Below are positions 19,384-27,400 of a stretch of 37,792 nt of DNA, one piece after another. The notes beneath the pieces are model-generated. The model was not told the DNA's origin and did not search any database. It saw only the letters and a program-made list of their open reading frames with translations. Source of the DNA: Planctomycetota bacterium. GTDB taxonomy: Bacteria; Planctomycetota; MHYJ01; WSZJ01. Where the stretch lies: assembly GCA_009773755.1 (NCBI GenBank), contig WSZJ01000049.1, positions 1 to 37,792 on the forward strand, read 5' to 3'. The position numbers and the translations under genes were made by a program. Numbering within the stretch: the stretch's first letter is position 1; every line of letters begins with the position of its first letter.

Positions 19384-20532
19384 TCAAGCTTTTCTTACAA
19401 CACGTTGGAGCAGCGCCGGCAGCACCTCCAGGTACCTCGCGACTTCCGCTTCCGTCGTGAATCTCGACAGCGAGATCCTCAGTGAACTTCTCGCCGCCTC
19501 GTCGTCGAGCCCCATCGCCTTCAGAATCTCGGACGGCTCGAGCGCGCCGGAGTGGCAGGCGCTTCCCGTCGCCACACAGATGCCGTCGACATCGAGGGCG
19601 AGGAGGAGCATGTCGGCGCGGAGCCTGGGGAAGGAGAGGCTGGCGGTGTTCGGGAGGAGGTGCTCGCGGTCGCCGTTCCAGCGGGCGGCAGGGAAGGCCT
19701 TGAGCGTGCCCTCGGCGACGCGGTCGCGGAGCGCGCGGATGCGGGGAGTATCCCTGGCGAGCGTCTTTGTCGCGGCTTCGAGCGCCGCGGCGAGCGCGGC
19801 GATGCCGGCGAGGTTTTCAGTCCCGGGGCGAAGGCCGTGCTCCTGGCCTCCCCCCAGCGCGATCGCGCCCAGTCGCGTGCCCGTGCGCACGTAGAGCGCA
19901 CCGACGCCCTTGGGGCCGTGGAACTTGTGCGCCGCGAGCGACAGCATGTCGACGCCGAGGTCGTCCACGTTCACCGGGATTTTCCCGAGCGCCTGCACGG
20001 CGTCCGTGTGGACGTACGCGCCGCAGGCGTGCGCCCGCGCGGTGATGTCCTTCACCGGCTGGATCACGCCGGTCTCGTTCTGCGCGAGAATCACCGTCAC
20101 CAGCAGCGTGTCGAGAGTCAGCGCCTCGCCCACCGCTTCCGCCGACACGCGCCCGCCCGCGGCAGGCGGCACCCACGCGACGTCGACGCCGGCCTCTTCA
20201 AGCTTCTTCACCGTCTTCCGCACCGCCGGGTGCTCGATCCCCGTCACCACGATCCTCTTCTTCTTGCTGTTCCACCGCACCGCCGTCTCCCACGTTCCCA
20301 GGATCGCCAGGTGGTCCGCTTCCGAACCGCTTCCCGTGAAGACGATCTCGTCGGGTCTTGCGCCGATGAGCGAAGCGGTCTTCTCGCGGCTTTCGGCGAG
20401 GAGCTTCTTCGCCTTGCGGCCGGCGGCATGGGCGGAGGAGGGGTTGCCGAAGCAGTCGCGCAGAGCGGCTGAAGCGGCTTCGAGCGCTTCCGGGCACGGC
20501 GGGGTGGTGGCGTTGTTGTCGAAGTAAATCAA
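19384..20532 (-). CDS. Cysteine desulfurase, NifS/IscS family
   Basis: A 382-residue PLP enzyme releasing sulfur from L-cysteine for Fe-S clusters or thiolation. The N-terminus is IYFDNNATTP; VFTGSGSEADHLAI and LAQNETGVIQPV bind the cofactor; the PLP Lys is in LAAHKFHGPKGVGALYV; the sulfur-carrying Cys is in ATGSACHSGALEPSE. Length is normal. The start is TTG 20532, overlapping the FHA stop (TTGA), with AGGGA upstream; no ATG fits the conserved N-terminus. It is co-transcribed with the FHA gene. No iscU, iscA or nifU follows; the next feature is the region upstream of dnaA. IscS, NifS or SufS use cannot be told apart here, so no symbol is given. Confidence 0.94.
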   Translation of the reverse strand: MIYFDNNATTPPCPEALEAASAALRDCFGNPSSAHAAGRKAKKLLAESREKTASLIGARPDEIVFTGSGSEADHLAILGTWETAVRWNSKKKRIVVTGIEHPAVRKTVKKLEEAGVDVAWVPPAAGGRVSAEAVGEALTLDTLLVTVILAQNETGVIQPVKDITARAHACGAYVHTDAVQALGKIPVNVDDLGVDMLSLAAHKFHGPKGVGALYVRTGTRLGAIALGGGQEHGLRPGTENLAGIAALAAALEAATKTLARDTPRIRALRDRVAEGTLKAFPAARWNGDREHLLPNTASLSFPRLRADMLLLALDVDGICVATGSACHSGALEPSEILKAMGLDDEAARSSLRISLSRFTTEAEVARYLEVLPALLQRVVRKA

Positions 20533-21170
20533 GGTGACTGTGTTCCCTGCTTGCGTTCGAGGATGGCCTTGGCGATCGCGCGCTGGCCGATCCAGCGCGC
20601 CGCGAAGACGAGGCCGACGAGGATAGCCGTGCAGACGACGATGGCCAGAAACCCGGGGCCGCGGGACTGGTCCTGGTAGCGGAGGCGCGGCGCGTTGCGG
20701 TCGACGATGGCGGGCTGTGCGGCGGCCTCGGCGGGAAGCGCGGCGGGGACCGGAGCAGGCGCGGGGCGCGAGGTCGCGGGAGTCGCGGGATCCTGGTTGA
20801 AAGGTCCGCCTGGGGCACGCGGGTTGGAGACAGGTGTCGTGCCGATCGGTTCCTTCATCGGGCGTGTCGAGGAAGCGGGGTTGGCGTCGGCGTCCTCGAA
20901 ACGGAAGACGGTCTGGCCGATGGTGACGCGGTCGCCGGCCTGGAGGAACTCACGCTCCACTTTGCGGCCGTTGAGGAGCGTTCCGTTGGAGCTCTGGAGG
21001 TCGACGACGACGTAGCTGCCCGCGGCGGGCTCGATGCGGGCGTGCTCGCGCGACGCCTTCGCGTCCTTGATCGAGAGACCGATCCGCGTTTGCCGGCCGA
21101 TGACGAGCGGCCCGCCGAGGTCGACCTTTCTTCCCTGCTCCGGCCCCGATTCGATGATCAGGAACGCCAC
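20529..21170 (-). CDS. FHA-domain protein with C-terminal membrane anchor
   Basis: A 213-residue protein. The N-terminal forkhead-associated domain (about residues 1-95) binds phosphothreonine: LVIGRQTRIGLSI, ASREHARIE, then DLQSSNGTLLNGRKV. A Pro/Ala-rich linker follows, then a membrane helix (about 170-192, FLAIVVCTAILVGLVFAARW) near the C-terminus, placing the FHA domain in the cytoplasm. The start is taken as GTG 21170 with GGGAG six bases upstream; a longer ATG reading starts inside the terminator at 21183-21211 and is unlikely. A natural partner for the phosphoproteins made by the nearby Ser/Thr kinases. Its stop overlaps the desulfurase start. Confidence 0.9.
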   Translation of the reverse strand: MAFLIIESGPEQGRKVDLGGPLVIGRQTRIGLSIKDAKASREHARIEPAAGSYVVVDLQSSNGTLLNGRKVEREFLQAGDRVTIGQTVFRFEDADANPASSTRPMKEPIGTTPVSNPRAPGGPFNQDPATPATSRPAPAPVPAALPAEAAAQPAIVDRNAPRLRYQDQSRGPGFLAIVVCTAILVGLVFAARWIGQRAIAKAILERKQGTQSP

Positions 21171-21182
21171 GCGCAGCTCCCG

Positions 21183-21211
21183 AAAAAAAAACCGCGGCAT
21201 CGCCGCGGTTT
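21183..21211 (-). terminator. Rho-independent terminator
   Basis: A perfect 10-bp stem (AAACCGCGGC / GCCGCGGTTT) with a 3-base loop, followed on the minus strand by a run of T. It lies 19 bases after the stop of the six-CxxC gene and ends just before the FHA ribosome site, so it separates the two transcription units. Confidence 0.88.
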
Positions 21212-21230
21212 GCGACCTGTGGCCCGCACT

Positions 21231-22364
21231 CTACTTCTTTTCCTCCGGCTTGACCCACTTCCCGGAGGAGAACACGATCTTCCCGTCCTCCGTGAACGCC
21301 TCGTCGTACGTCGTCGAGCCCAGTTTCATGAGCTTCGGGCCGACCTGCTCCTCCGCCGGAACCGAACCGTCGAGCCGCTGGTCGATGGCCGCCTTGAAGC
21401 TGGCCAGGCCGCGCGCGTCCCAGACACCGGCGCGCTTCGGCGCGACGCCTTTGCACGTCGAGCATCTCGACTGGCCCATCCGCTCCTTGCAGCGCGTGCA
21501 GCGGATCGTTCCCTTGCCGTCGCACGAGCTGCATTCCACTCTTTTGGTCACGGTGCCGTTCACCGTCGTGATCTTTACGCCCGTGCCGCCGCAGGTCGAG
21601 CACTTGAAGCCGCCCTCTCCGCTGCACGAGATGCACTTGGTCCAGAGCTTCCCCTCACAGTTCTTGCAGGGGACGCGGGACCTCACGTCGGACACGAAGG
21701 CCTGGAAGTTCGCGTACCCCCGGACGTACGTGGAGATCAGGCTCGCTCCCGGCGCGTTCGTGGAGGCCTGCAGCCCCGCGATGGCTTCGGAAAGCCGGCC
21801 GTCGATCGCGAGCTGTACGGAGTCCGACAGGCGGCGGGTCTGCGTCTTCTGCTGTTCGGCGATGCCGTCGCGGTGCTTCAGGAACTTGTCCTTGATCGAA
21901 GGGCTCTTCCAGTCCGCCGTGAACGCGGCCAGGTAGGCCTCCGCGGCCCGCGCCCGGTTTCCTTTGGCGAAATACCAGTCGCCGATCGCTTCCTGCGCCC
22001 GGCCGCAGAGCGCCGGGTCGAGAGAGATCGCGATGTTCGCGAGCCGCTCGACCGTCGGGCCGTCGCCTGCGCCCCGGTCGACGCAGAGCCTTGCCGCGTC
22101 CACGTAACCGGCCGGATTCGAGGGGACCAGTGTCTCGAGCAGCACGTCCAGCTCTTCCAGGGCGCTCGTCCCCTTCTCAATGTGGTCGATATCGGCCCTC
22201 TTCAGGGGAATCGTCCCGCTCTTCACCTTCAGCTTGATCACGTCCTCCTTCTCGTCGACCACCTTCCCCTCCCACACCTTGCCGTCCTTCATGAAGACTT
22301 TGTCGGCGTGGGCGAAGAGCGCGGCGGCGAACGTGAAGGCGACGGCGAGCGCGAAGCTTTTCAT
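21231..22364 (-). CDS. Exported protein with six CxxC motifs (DnaJ-type zinc-binding pattern)
   Basis: A 377-residue protein with a Sec signal peptide (MKSFALAVAFTFAAALFAHA) and an excellent AGGAGG ribosome site. A small beta domain follows (VFMKDGKVWEGKVVDEKED), of a kind common in planctomycete exported proteins, then a helical TPR-like middle. At about residues 230-310 six CxxC pairs appear (CKNC, CISC, CSTC, CSSC, CTRC, CSTC), several followed by G-x-G, as in the DnaJ cysteine-rich zinc domain. It would bind zinc or act on disulfides outside the cytoplasm. It is transcribed after the kinase-TPR gene, 9 bases away, and ends at a clear terminator. Confidence 0.88.
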   Translation of the reverse strand: MKSFALAVAFTFAAALFAHADKVFMKDGKVWEGKVVDEKEDVIKLKVKSGTIPLKRADIDHIEKGTSALEELDVLLETLVPSNPAGYVDAARLCVDRGAGDGPTVERLANIAISLDPALCGRAQEAIGDWYFAKGNRARAAEAYLAAFTADWKSPSIKDKFLKHRDGIAEQQKTQTRRLSDSVQLAIDGRLSEAIAGLQASTNAPGASLISTYVRGYANFQAFVSDVRSRVPCKNCEGKLWTKCISCSGEGGFKCSTCGGTGVKITTVNGTVTKRVECSSCDGKGTIRCTRCKERMGQSRCSTCKGVAPKRAGVWDARGLASFKAAIDQRLDGSVPAEEQVGPKLMKLGSTTYDEAFTEDGKIVFSSGKWVKPEEKK

Positions 22365-22373
22365 GGCTTCCTC

Positions 22374-23825
22374 CTACTTTCCCTTGATGGCATTGAGGAT
22401 CTGCGCGGCTTTTGCGAGCCCCAGGGCGAGCTGCGAAATGCCGCTGTCGGCGGCTTCGTCCGCCGCGTCGATCCCTGCGGCGATTTTTTCGGCTTCCGGC
22501 CTGACCTTGGCGAGCAGCTCGCAGATCGCATAGGCGGCGGCGACCGATCTCTGCACCCCGTTTTCGGCGATCGTCAGGCGCGCTTCGTATTTCTCCATGG
22601 CTTCCGCCCCGGCGCCGCCCCGCGCCGCGGCGACCATGCGGACGCAGAGTTCGAGGGAGAGGGCGAGCCGCTCGAAGTCGTCTTTGCCCGACAGGGGCGA
22701 CCAGCGGGCGTCCCACGAGTCGACCTCGGAGCCGGCGGCGCCGTTGAGTTTTTTCGCCGCCGCCGCGAAACCGTGAACGAGGCGGTCGCAGGCGCCGGCG
22801 ATTTCGCCGAAGCGCTGCTTGACACGCGCCGTGCGGAACGTGGCGAGCTCGGCGGGGTTATCCGGGTCGCGGATGTAGCTGCGGATGTTCTGCCTGAGGT
22901 ACAGCTCCGCGTAGCTGGTGAGCGTGTGGGCGTCCGTGACTTCGTTGTACCGTTCGCCGAGCGCGTTGGAGCAGACGATGCACGCCATCATGTTGAAGTA
23001 CACGCGGTCGACGGGCTCCTCGGTGGCCTTCGGGGCCTGGGCCATTACATCGATCACGTTCTTGACTTCGGCTTCCCATCCCGCGGAGGGCGGAGGCACC
23101 CAGCCGGGCGTGATATCCGGCGTCGTACCGGTTCCCGGGTCGCCGCCGCCCAGATTGATGAGCAACTGCCTCGCCTGCTCGGCGTTATAACCGATCGGCA
23201 TTTTCTCCAGATAGGCCTTCAGGTACTTCATGGCCGTCGTGCGGTCGCCAAAAATCTGGCAGAGGTCAGCGAAGTCGTACATCGCGTCGGGCAGACCCGC
23301 GTCGGCTGCGGCCTGCAGGCACTCACGCTGCCGGTCGTAGTTCTTCGCGCGGCCATACACCCAGGCCAGCCGGTAGTTGATCTCCCCGTTCCCGGGCGCC
23401 CGGGCCAGGCACTCCGTCGCGTACCGGATCGCCTCGTCGATATTCACTTTAAGCCCGAGCTCCCAGACGCGAAGCGCCTGCCGGTCCGGGTCCTCGGGTT
23501 TCTCCTCGAGGGCCTTGGCGACCGCGGGGCTCGCGCTGTCGATCTTGCCGTCCATGAGATAAGCCCTGGCCAGCCAGAGCTTGACGTCCTTGTAGTCCGG
23601 CTGCTTCCGGTAAAGAGCCTCGAAAGCTTTGGCCGAGTTGATGCTGTTGCGCGCCTGGTAATAGAGCCAGCCGGCCTGGAAGAGCTGTTCAACTTTTCCG
23701 CTGCCGTGCTCGAACGCCTCCCTGTAGTTGTTCCCCGCGTCATTCCAATCCCCCGCGGCCTTCGCCAGGTCCCCCAGCGCTTCCAGCACTTCGACGTCGT
23801 TGTTCTTCACCGATTTGGCCGTCAT
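22374..23825 (-). CDS. TPR-rich protein, probably the frameshifted C-terminal part of the kinase gene
   Basis: A reading frame of 483 residues from ATG 23825 (MTAKSVKNNDVEVLEALGDL). It contains tetratricopeptide helices (AGDWNDAGNNYREAFE, LFQAGWLYYQARNSINSAKA, LWLARAYLMDGKIDSA), then a helical C-terminal domain without family likeness. The frame is open upstream of the ATG and already reads helix-like (QPAREQLMTAK) where the kinase frame turns into low-complexity sequence, and no ribosome site precedes the ATG. So the two frames probably once encoded, or by frameshifting still encode, one protein of about 1,220 residues. The alternative is a separate gene overlapping by 86 bases. Confidence 0.8.
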   Translation of the reverse strand: MTAKSVKNNDVEVLEALGDLAKAAGDWNDAGNNYREAFEHGSGKVEQLFQAGWLYYQARNSINSAKAFEALYRKQPDYKDVKLWLARAYLMDGKIDSASPAVAKALEEKPEDPDRQALRVWELGLKVNIDEAIRYATECLARAPGNGEINYRLAWVYGRAKNYDRQRECLQAAADAGLPDAMYDFADLCQIFGDRTTAMKYLKAYLEKMPIGYNAEQARQLLINLGGGDPGTGTTPDITPGWVPPPSAGWEAEVKNVIDVMAQAPKATEEPVDRVYFNMMACIVCSNALGERYNEVTDAHTLTSYAELYLRQNIRSYIRDPDNPAELATFRTARVKQRFGEIAGACDRLVHGFAAAAKKLNGAAGSEVDSWDARWSPLSGKDDFERLALSLELCVRMVAAARGGAGAEAMEKYEARLTIAENGVQRSVAAAYAICELLAKVRPEAEKIAAGIDAADEAADSGISQLALGLAKAAQILNAIKGK

Positions 23826-26046
23826 GAGCTGCTCGCGCGCCGGCTGCGAACGATTGCACGATGTTCCCCTGCGGCACCTTGTCCGCCGCCTCCATCGCCG
23901 AATTGGCCGCCTCCTCGAACTTCCCGTTCTTGAAGGCGATCTTGGCGCGGACGAGGTAGGCGCCCGGGTTGGACGTGCCCTTCTGGATGGCCTTTTCTGA
24001 AGCGGCGATCGCGCCGATATCGTCTCCCGACTCGAACTGCGCCAGCGCGAGGCGCGACCAGCCGTTTCCGTCGTCGCTTTTCGTCGAGAGGTACTTCTTG
24101 AGCGACTCGACCGCCTTGCCGCCCTCGTTCTTCTTGTCCTGGTAAATGATCGCGATCGTCATCCAGGCCTCGGCGGCGCCGGCATCGGCGGCCTTCTGGA
24201 GATTGTCGAGGGCTTTCCCGTAGTCGCCGCCCTGGAAGTGGATCGAGCCTGCGCCGAGAAGGGCTTCCTTGTTGTTCGAGTCGGTGACGAGGATGGCTTC
24301 GTATTCCTTGAGTGCCTCGGGCTTGCGGCTGAGCTGCACGAGGCATCCCGCGAGCTCCATGCGAGAAAGCTGGTGGGTCGGGTCCTTCTCGAGGGCGCGG
24401 CGGTAGAGAGACACCTGCGTCTCCAGTCGCCGCCGCACTTCGCCCGTAATACCGCTTCCCGCCGAGACGTCCTTGTTCGCTTCGTCGAGGCTGAAGATGG
24501 ACATGCGGCCCTTGCCGCCGGTGTCCATGTTCTTGGCTTCGTCGTAGAGGTCCTGGGCGGACTTTGACATGCCTCGCCAGATGAGGAAGCCGACGAGTGC
24601 GACCGCAGCGATCCCGACCACGGGGATGACCAACCGCCCGATGCCGGCGCCGCCGCCGGTGGCCGCGCCGCGCGGGCCCTCCGGCGAATCGCCGCGCATG
24701 GCCGCCATCGCCATCGACTTGGGCGACTTTGCGCACTGCTCGTTGCCGCAACCGCCAAAGCTCGCCATGCACTCCCGGTGCTGCGTCATCCCGCACTCGG
24801 GGCAGTTCATCTGGACCTGCTCGGGGCGGATGACGAGGCGGCACAGCGGGCAGACCGGGCCCTTTCCCGAAACGGCGGCGGCCTTGTCCAGCTTCGTCAC
24901 TTCCGTGACTTCGAGATTTCCCGCGCTCTCGGGAGCGTCGTCCTCCTGGGAATTGATCCGGTGCTGCAGCCCCTGGTCCTTGAGGATCGTGGCCTGGTCT
25001 TTCGTGAGGATCTTCGCCGCGACCAGGATTTCCTCGAGCCGCCGCGGCGGCTTGCCGGAGGCTTTCAGTTTCTCCTGAAGCGCGACGGCGCCCTTGAACT
25101 GCGCGTCGTTAATCAACGCGGTTTTCAGGGCCAGCCGCCCGAACAGCGCGTCGTCGGCGTCGAGCCCGCCGGAAATGGCGGCCGGCGTCGGGAGGGTTTT
25201 GAAGGGAAGCGTCGGCAGGATTCGTTCGAGCTCCGCGACCAGGGCGCCGTGCGAAACGAAGCGATCGCCCGCCGACTTGGCCATCATTCGGCCGATCACG
25301 GCCGAAAGCGGCTGGGGCACGTCGCCACGGACGGAATTGAGCGGGGTCAGCGTGGCAGTGGCGTGCTTCGTGAGCACTCCCAGCGCCGATTCCGCTTCGA
25401 ACGGTGCCTTCCCCGCGAGCGCGTGGTAGAAGGTCGCGCCCAGCGAATAGACGTCGCTGCGCCAGTCGACGGCGTCGCCGCGCCCCTGCTCCGGCGACAT
25501 GTACAGCGGCGTTCCCAGCGCGATCCCCGCCTGCGTCAGCGCCACTTCGCGGTCCACCTTCTTCGCCAGCCCGAAATCCGCGATCTTCAGCTGCCCATCC
25601 GTATCGATCAGCAGGTTGTGCGGCTTGATGTCCCGGTGCACCACCCCGCGCTTCGCCGCCGCTTCCAGCCCCCGCGCCGCCTGGATCATCCACTCCACGG
25701 ACTGGCGCAGCCCGAGCTTCTTTTCCCTCACCAGCTTCTGCTGGACCGATTCGCCGTCGATGAACTCCATCGCGATGTACGGCAGCCCTCGGATCTCCCC
25801 GATGCCGAATACGTGCACGACGTTCGCGTGCACAAGTGAAGCGGCGGACTTCGCTTCCGTGCGGAAGCGGTCGACGTAGGTCTTGTCCTGCGCGAGCGAG
25901 GCCGACATGATTTTCAGGGCGACCGAGCGCTCGAGGGCCGTCTCTTCGGCGCGATAGACCTCGCCCATGCCTCCCCGACCGATGCGATCGACGATGCGGT
26001 AGGAGCCGACAATTTCCCCGGCTTTCAGCAGATTTTCGTCGGACAT
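23740..26046 (-). CDS. Ser/Thr protein kinase with RING-like zinc module, membrane helix and TPRs
   Basis: A 768-residue reading from ATG 26046 with GGAG upstream. The kinase domain (about 16-280) has GRGGMGEVY, Lys in VALKIM, HRDIKPHN, DFG and YMSPEQ, all intact. Next comes a GspE/PilB N-terminal-like helical module (about 310-375, LEEILVAAKILTKDQATIL), a zinc module CPLC...CPEC...HREC...CGNEQC like prokaryotic RING/zinc-ribbon domains, a membrane helix (about 478-500, LVIPVVGIAAVALVGFLIW) and TPR repeats outside. The last 35 residues (after GNIVQS) are out-of-character Gly/Arg sequence, whereas the +1-related frame continues the TPRs. It heads the operon with the six-CxxC gene. Confidence 0.9.
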   Translation of the reverse strand: MSDENLLKAGEIVGSYRIVDRIGRGGMGEVYRAEETALERSVALKIMSASLAQDKTYVDRFRTEAKSAASLVHANVVHVFGIGEIRGLPYIAMEFIDGESVQQKLVREKKLGLRQSVEWMIQAARGLEAAAKRGVVHRDIKPHNLLIDTDGQLKIADFGLAKKVDREVALTQAGIALGTPLYMSPEQGRGDAVDWRSDVYSLGATFYHALAGKAPFEAESALGVLTKHATATLTPLNSVRGDVPQPLSAVIGRMMAKSAGDRFVSHGALVAELERILPTLPFKTLPTPAAISGGLDADDALFGRLALKTALINDAQFKGAVALQEKLKASGKPPRRLEEILVAAKILTKDQATILKDQGLQHRINSQEDDAPESAGNLEVTEVTKLDKAAAVSGKGPVCPLCRLVIRPEQVQMNCPECGMTQHRECMASFGGCGNEQCAKSPKSMAMAAMRGDSPEGPRGAATGGGAGIGRLVIPVVGIAAVALVGFLIWRGMSKSAQDLYDEAKNMDTGGKGRMSIFSLDEANKDVSAGSGITGEVRRRLETQVSLYRRALEKDPTHQLSRMELAGCLVQLSRKPEALKEYEAILVTDSNNKEALLGAGSIHFQGGDYGKALDNLQKAADAGAAEAWMTIAIIYQDKKNEGGKAVESLKKYLSTKSDDGNGWSRLALAQFESGDDIGAIAASEKAIQKGTSNPGAYLVRAKIAFKNGKFEEAANSAMEAADKVPQGNIVQSFAAGARAAHDGQIGEEQRRRSAGSAGGPGEGRGGLE

Positions 26047-26071
26047 GATTCTCCCTCTTGGCGGGGGGGCA

Positions 26072-26101
26072 ATTCTAGCAGCGGGTGGAGCCGGGTCACA
26101 A
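26072..26101 (-). promoter_or_regulatory. Probable promoter of the kinase-TPR gene
   Basis: On the minus strand TTGTGA (26101-26096) and TAGAAT (26077-26072) are 18 bases apart, with the -10 ending 25 bases before the kinase ATG. It lies in the 142-base gap between this gene and the divergent ATPase gene. The -10 follows the same TAGANT form as the dnaA and 19-codon-ORF promoters. Confidence 0.45.
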
Positions 26102-26188
26102 GGAGCAAGGGTTGAGACGAAGGAATGACCGCCCTGGTTCGGGGGAATCGCTTGCCTCCCGCTGCCTGCTTCTGCAAGACTCCCGCTC

Positions 26189-27400
26189 ATGATCCCCGTC
26201 GAGGACGTCATCGTTTTCAAGAAGTCCGGCGGGCAGGCCTTCGACTCTTCCAGGAGGAGCCGGACGGCCCTCCTGATCCGCAGGCTGATCGGCGAGGCGA
26301 TCGAGCTGCGCGCGACGGACATCCACGTCGAGCCGGAGGAGAAGGGCGTCCGGATCCGCGCGAGGGTCGACGGGTTCCTGCGGGACCTGATGGAGCTGGA
26401 CAGCGAGCAGGGGCTCAAGGTGGTCTCGGCGATCAAGGTGATCTGCGACCTCGACATTACGCGGAAGACGCGGATGCAGGACGGGTCGTTCTCGGCGAAG
26501 GTGCGAGGCAAGCCGGTGGAGTTCCGAGTGTCGAGCGTCGAGGAGGTTTACGGCGACAAGGTCGTTGTGCGCATCCTCGAAACGGAGCCGGAGATCATCG
26601 ACCTGACGCGGCTTGGCGTGCCGTCGGCGACGGAACGGCAGCTGCGGGAGTTCCTGGTCAAGCCGCAAGGGTTGCTGCTTGTGTCGGGGCCGACGGGAAG
26701 CGGCAAATCGACGACGCTCTATTCGATGCTGCGCGAAGTGGACCGGAAGCAGCGCAACGTCGTGGCGATCGAAGACCCGATTGAGTACCACCTCGAGTAC
26801 GTGACGCAGATCTCGGTCGACGCCAAGCACGGAATCACGTTCGCAAACGCACTGAGGAACACGCTTCGCCAGGACCCCAACATCCTCATGGTCGGCGAAA
26901 TCCGCGACGCGGACACTGCGGGGATCGCGATCCAGGCCGGTTTGACCGGCCACCTGGTCTTCTCAACCGTACACGCTCGCGACGCGATCTCCACGATCAC
27001 CCGCCTCATCGACCTCGGCGTCGAACCCTTCCTCGTCGCCAACGTCCTCAACATCGCCATGGCCCAGCGCCTCGTCCGCCTTCTCTGCCGCGAATGCCGC
27101 CGCCGCGTCCCGGTCGACAAGGCGAAGATCCGGAAGCTCGCGCCGGGATTCGACGGGCCCGTCTACGGCCCCGCCGGCTGCCCCAGCTGCGAGAGCACCG
27201 GCTACCGCGGCCGCACCGGCGTCTTCGAGGTCGTCACCGTCACCGAGAAAATCCGGAATCTCATTGTCTCGAAGGCTTCCGAGGACGACATCCGCAATGC
27301 GGCCATCGCCGAAGGCATGCTTCCCATCCACCGCGCGGCGATGGAGAAGGTCGCAGCCGGATTGACGTCGCTCGAGGAGATCGAGCGAGTGATCGGGTAA
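26189..27400 (+). CDS. GspE/PilB-family secretion ATPase lacking the N-terminal domain
   Basis: A 403-residue type II secretion/type IV pilus ATPase. Marks: LRATDIHVEPEEKGVRIRAR, Walker A GPTGSGKSTTLYSM, Asp box AIEDPIEYH, Walker B ILMVGEIRDADTA, His box GHLVFSTVHARDA, and a zinc site CRECRRRVP...GCPSCESTGYRGRTGVFEV. GspE and PilB are normally 500-570 residues; the N-terminal module that docks to the inner-membrane platform is missing and this protein starts straight at the N2 domain. No other pilus or secretion gene is adjacent. The stop overlaps the hutI start (TAATG). Divergent from a kinase that carries a look-alike of the missing module. No strong ribosome site precedes the ATG. Confidence 0.92.
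   Translation: MIPVEDVIVFKKSGGQAFDSSRRSRTALLIRRLIGEAIELRATDIHVEPEEKGVRIRARVDGFLRDLMELDSEQGLKVVSAIKVICDLDITRKTRMQDGSFSAKVRGKPVEFRVSSVEEVYGDKVVVRILETEPEIIDLTRLGVPSATERQLREFLVKPQGLLLVSGPTGSGKSTTLYSMLREVDRKQRNVVAIEDPIEYHLEYVTQISVDAKHGITFANALRNTLRQDPNILMVGEIRDADTAGIAIQAGLTGHLVFSTVHARDAISTITRLIDLGVEPFLVANVLNIAMAQRLVRLLCRECRRRVPVDKAKIRKLAPGFDGPVYGPAGCPSCESTGYRGRTGVFEVVTVTEKIRNLIVSKASEDDIRNAAIAEGMLPIHRAAMEKVAAGLTSLEEIERVIG

Noticed and set aside
20529..21200. ATG start of the FHA gene at 21200
   Set aside because: It lies inside the stem and T-run of a rho-independent terminator; GTG 21170 has GGGAG at proper spacing and leaves a complete FHA domain.
21042..23933. Long plus-strand open frame (963 codons) opposite the FHA, CxxC and TPR genes
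   Set aside because: It crosses three real genes, a terminator and a promoter region on the other strand and has no family likeness.
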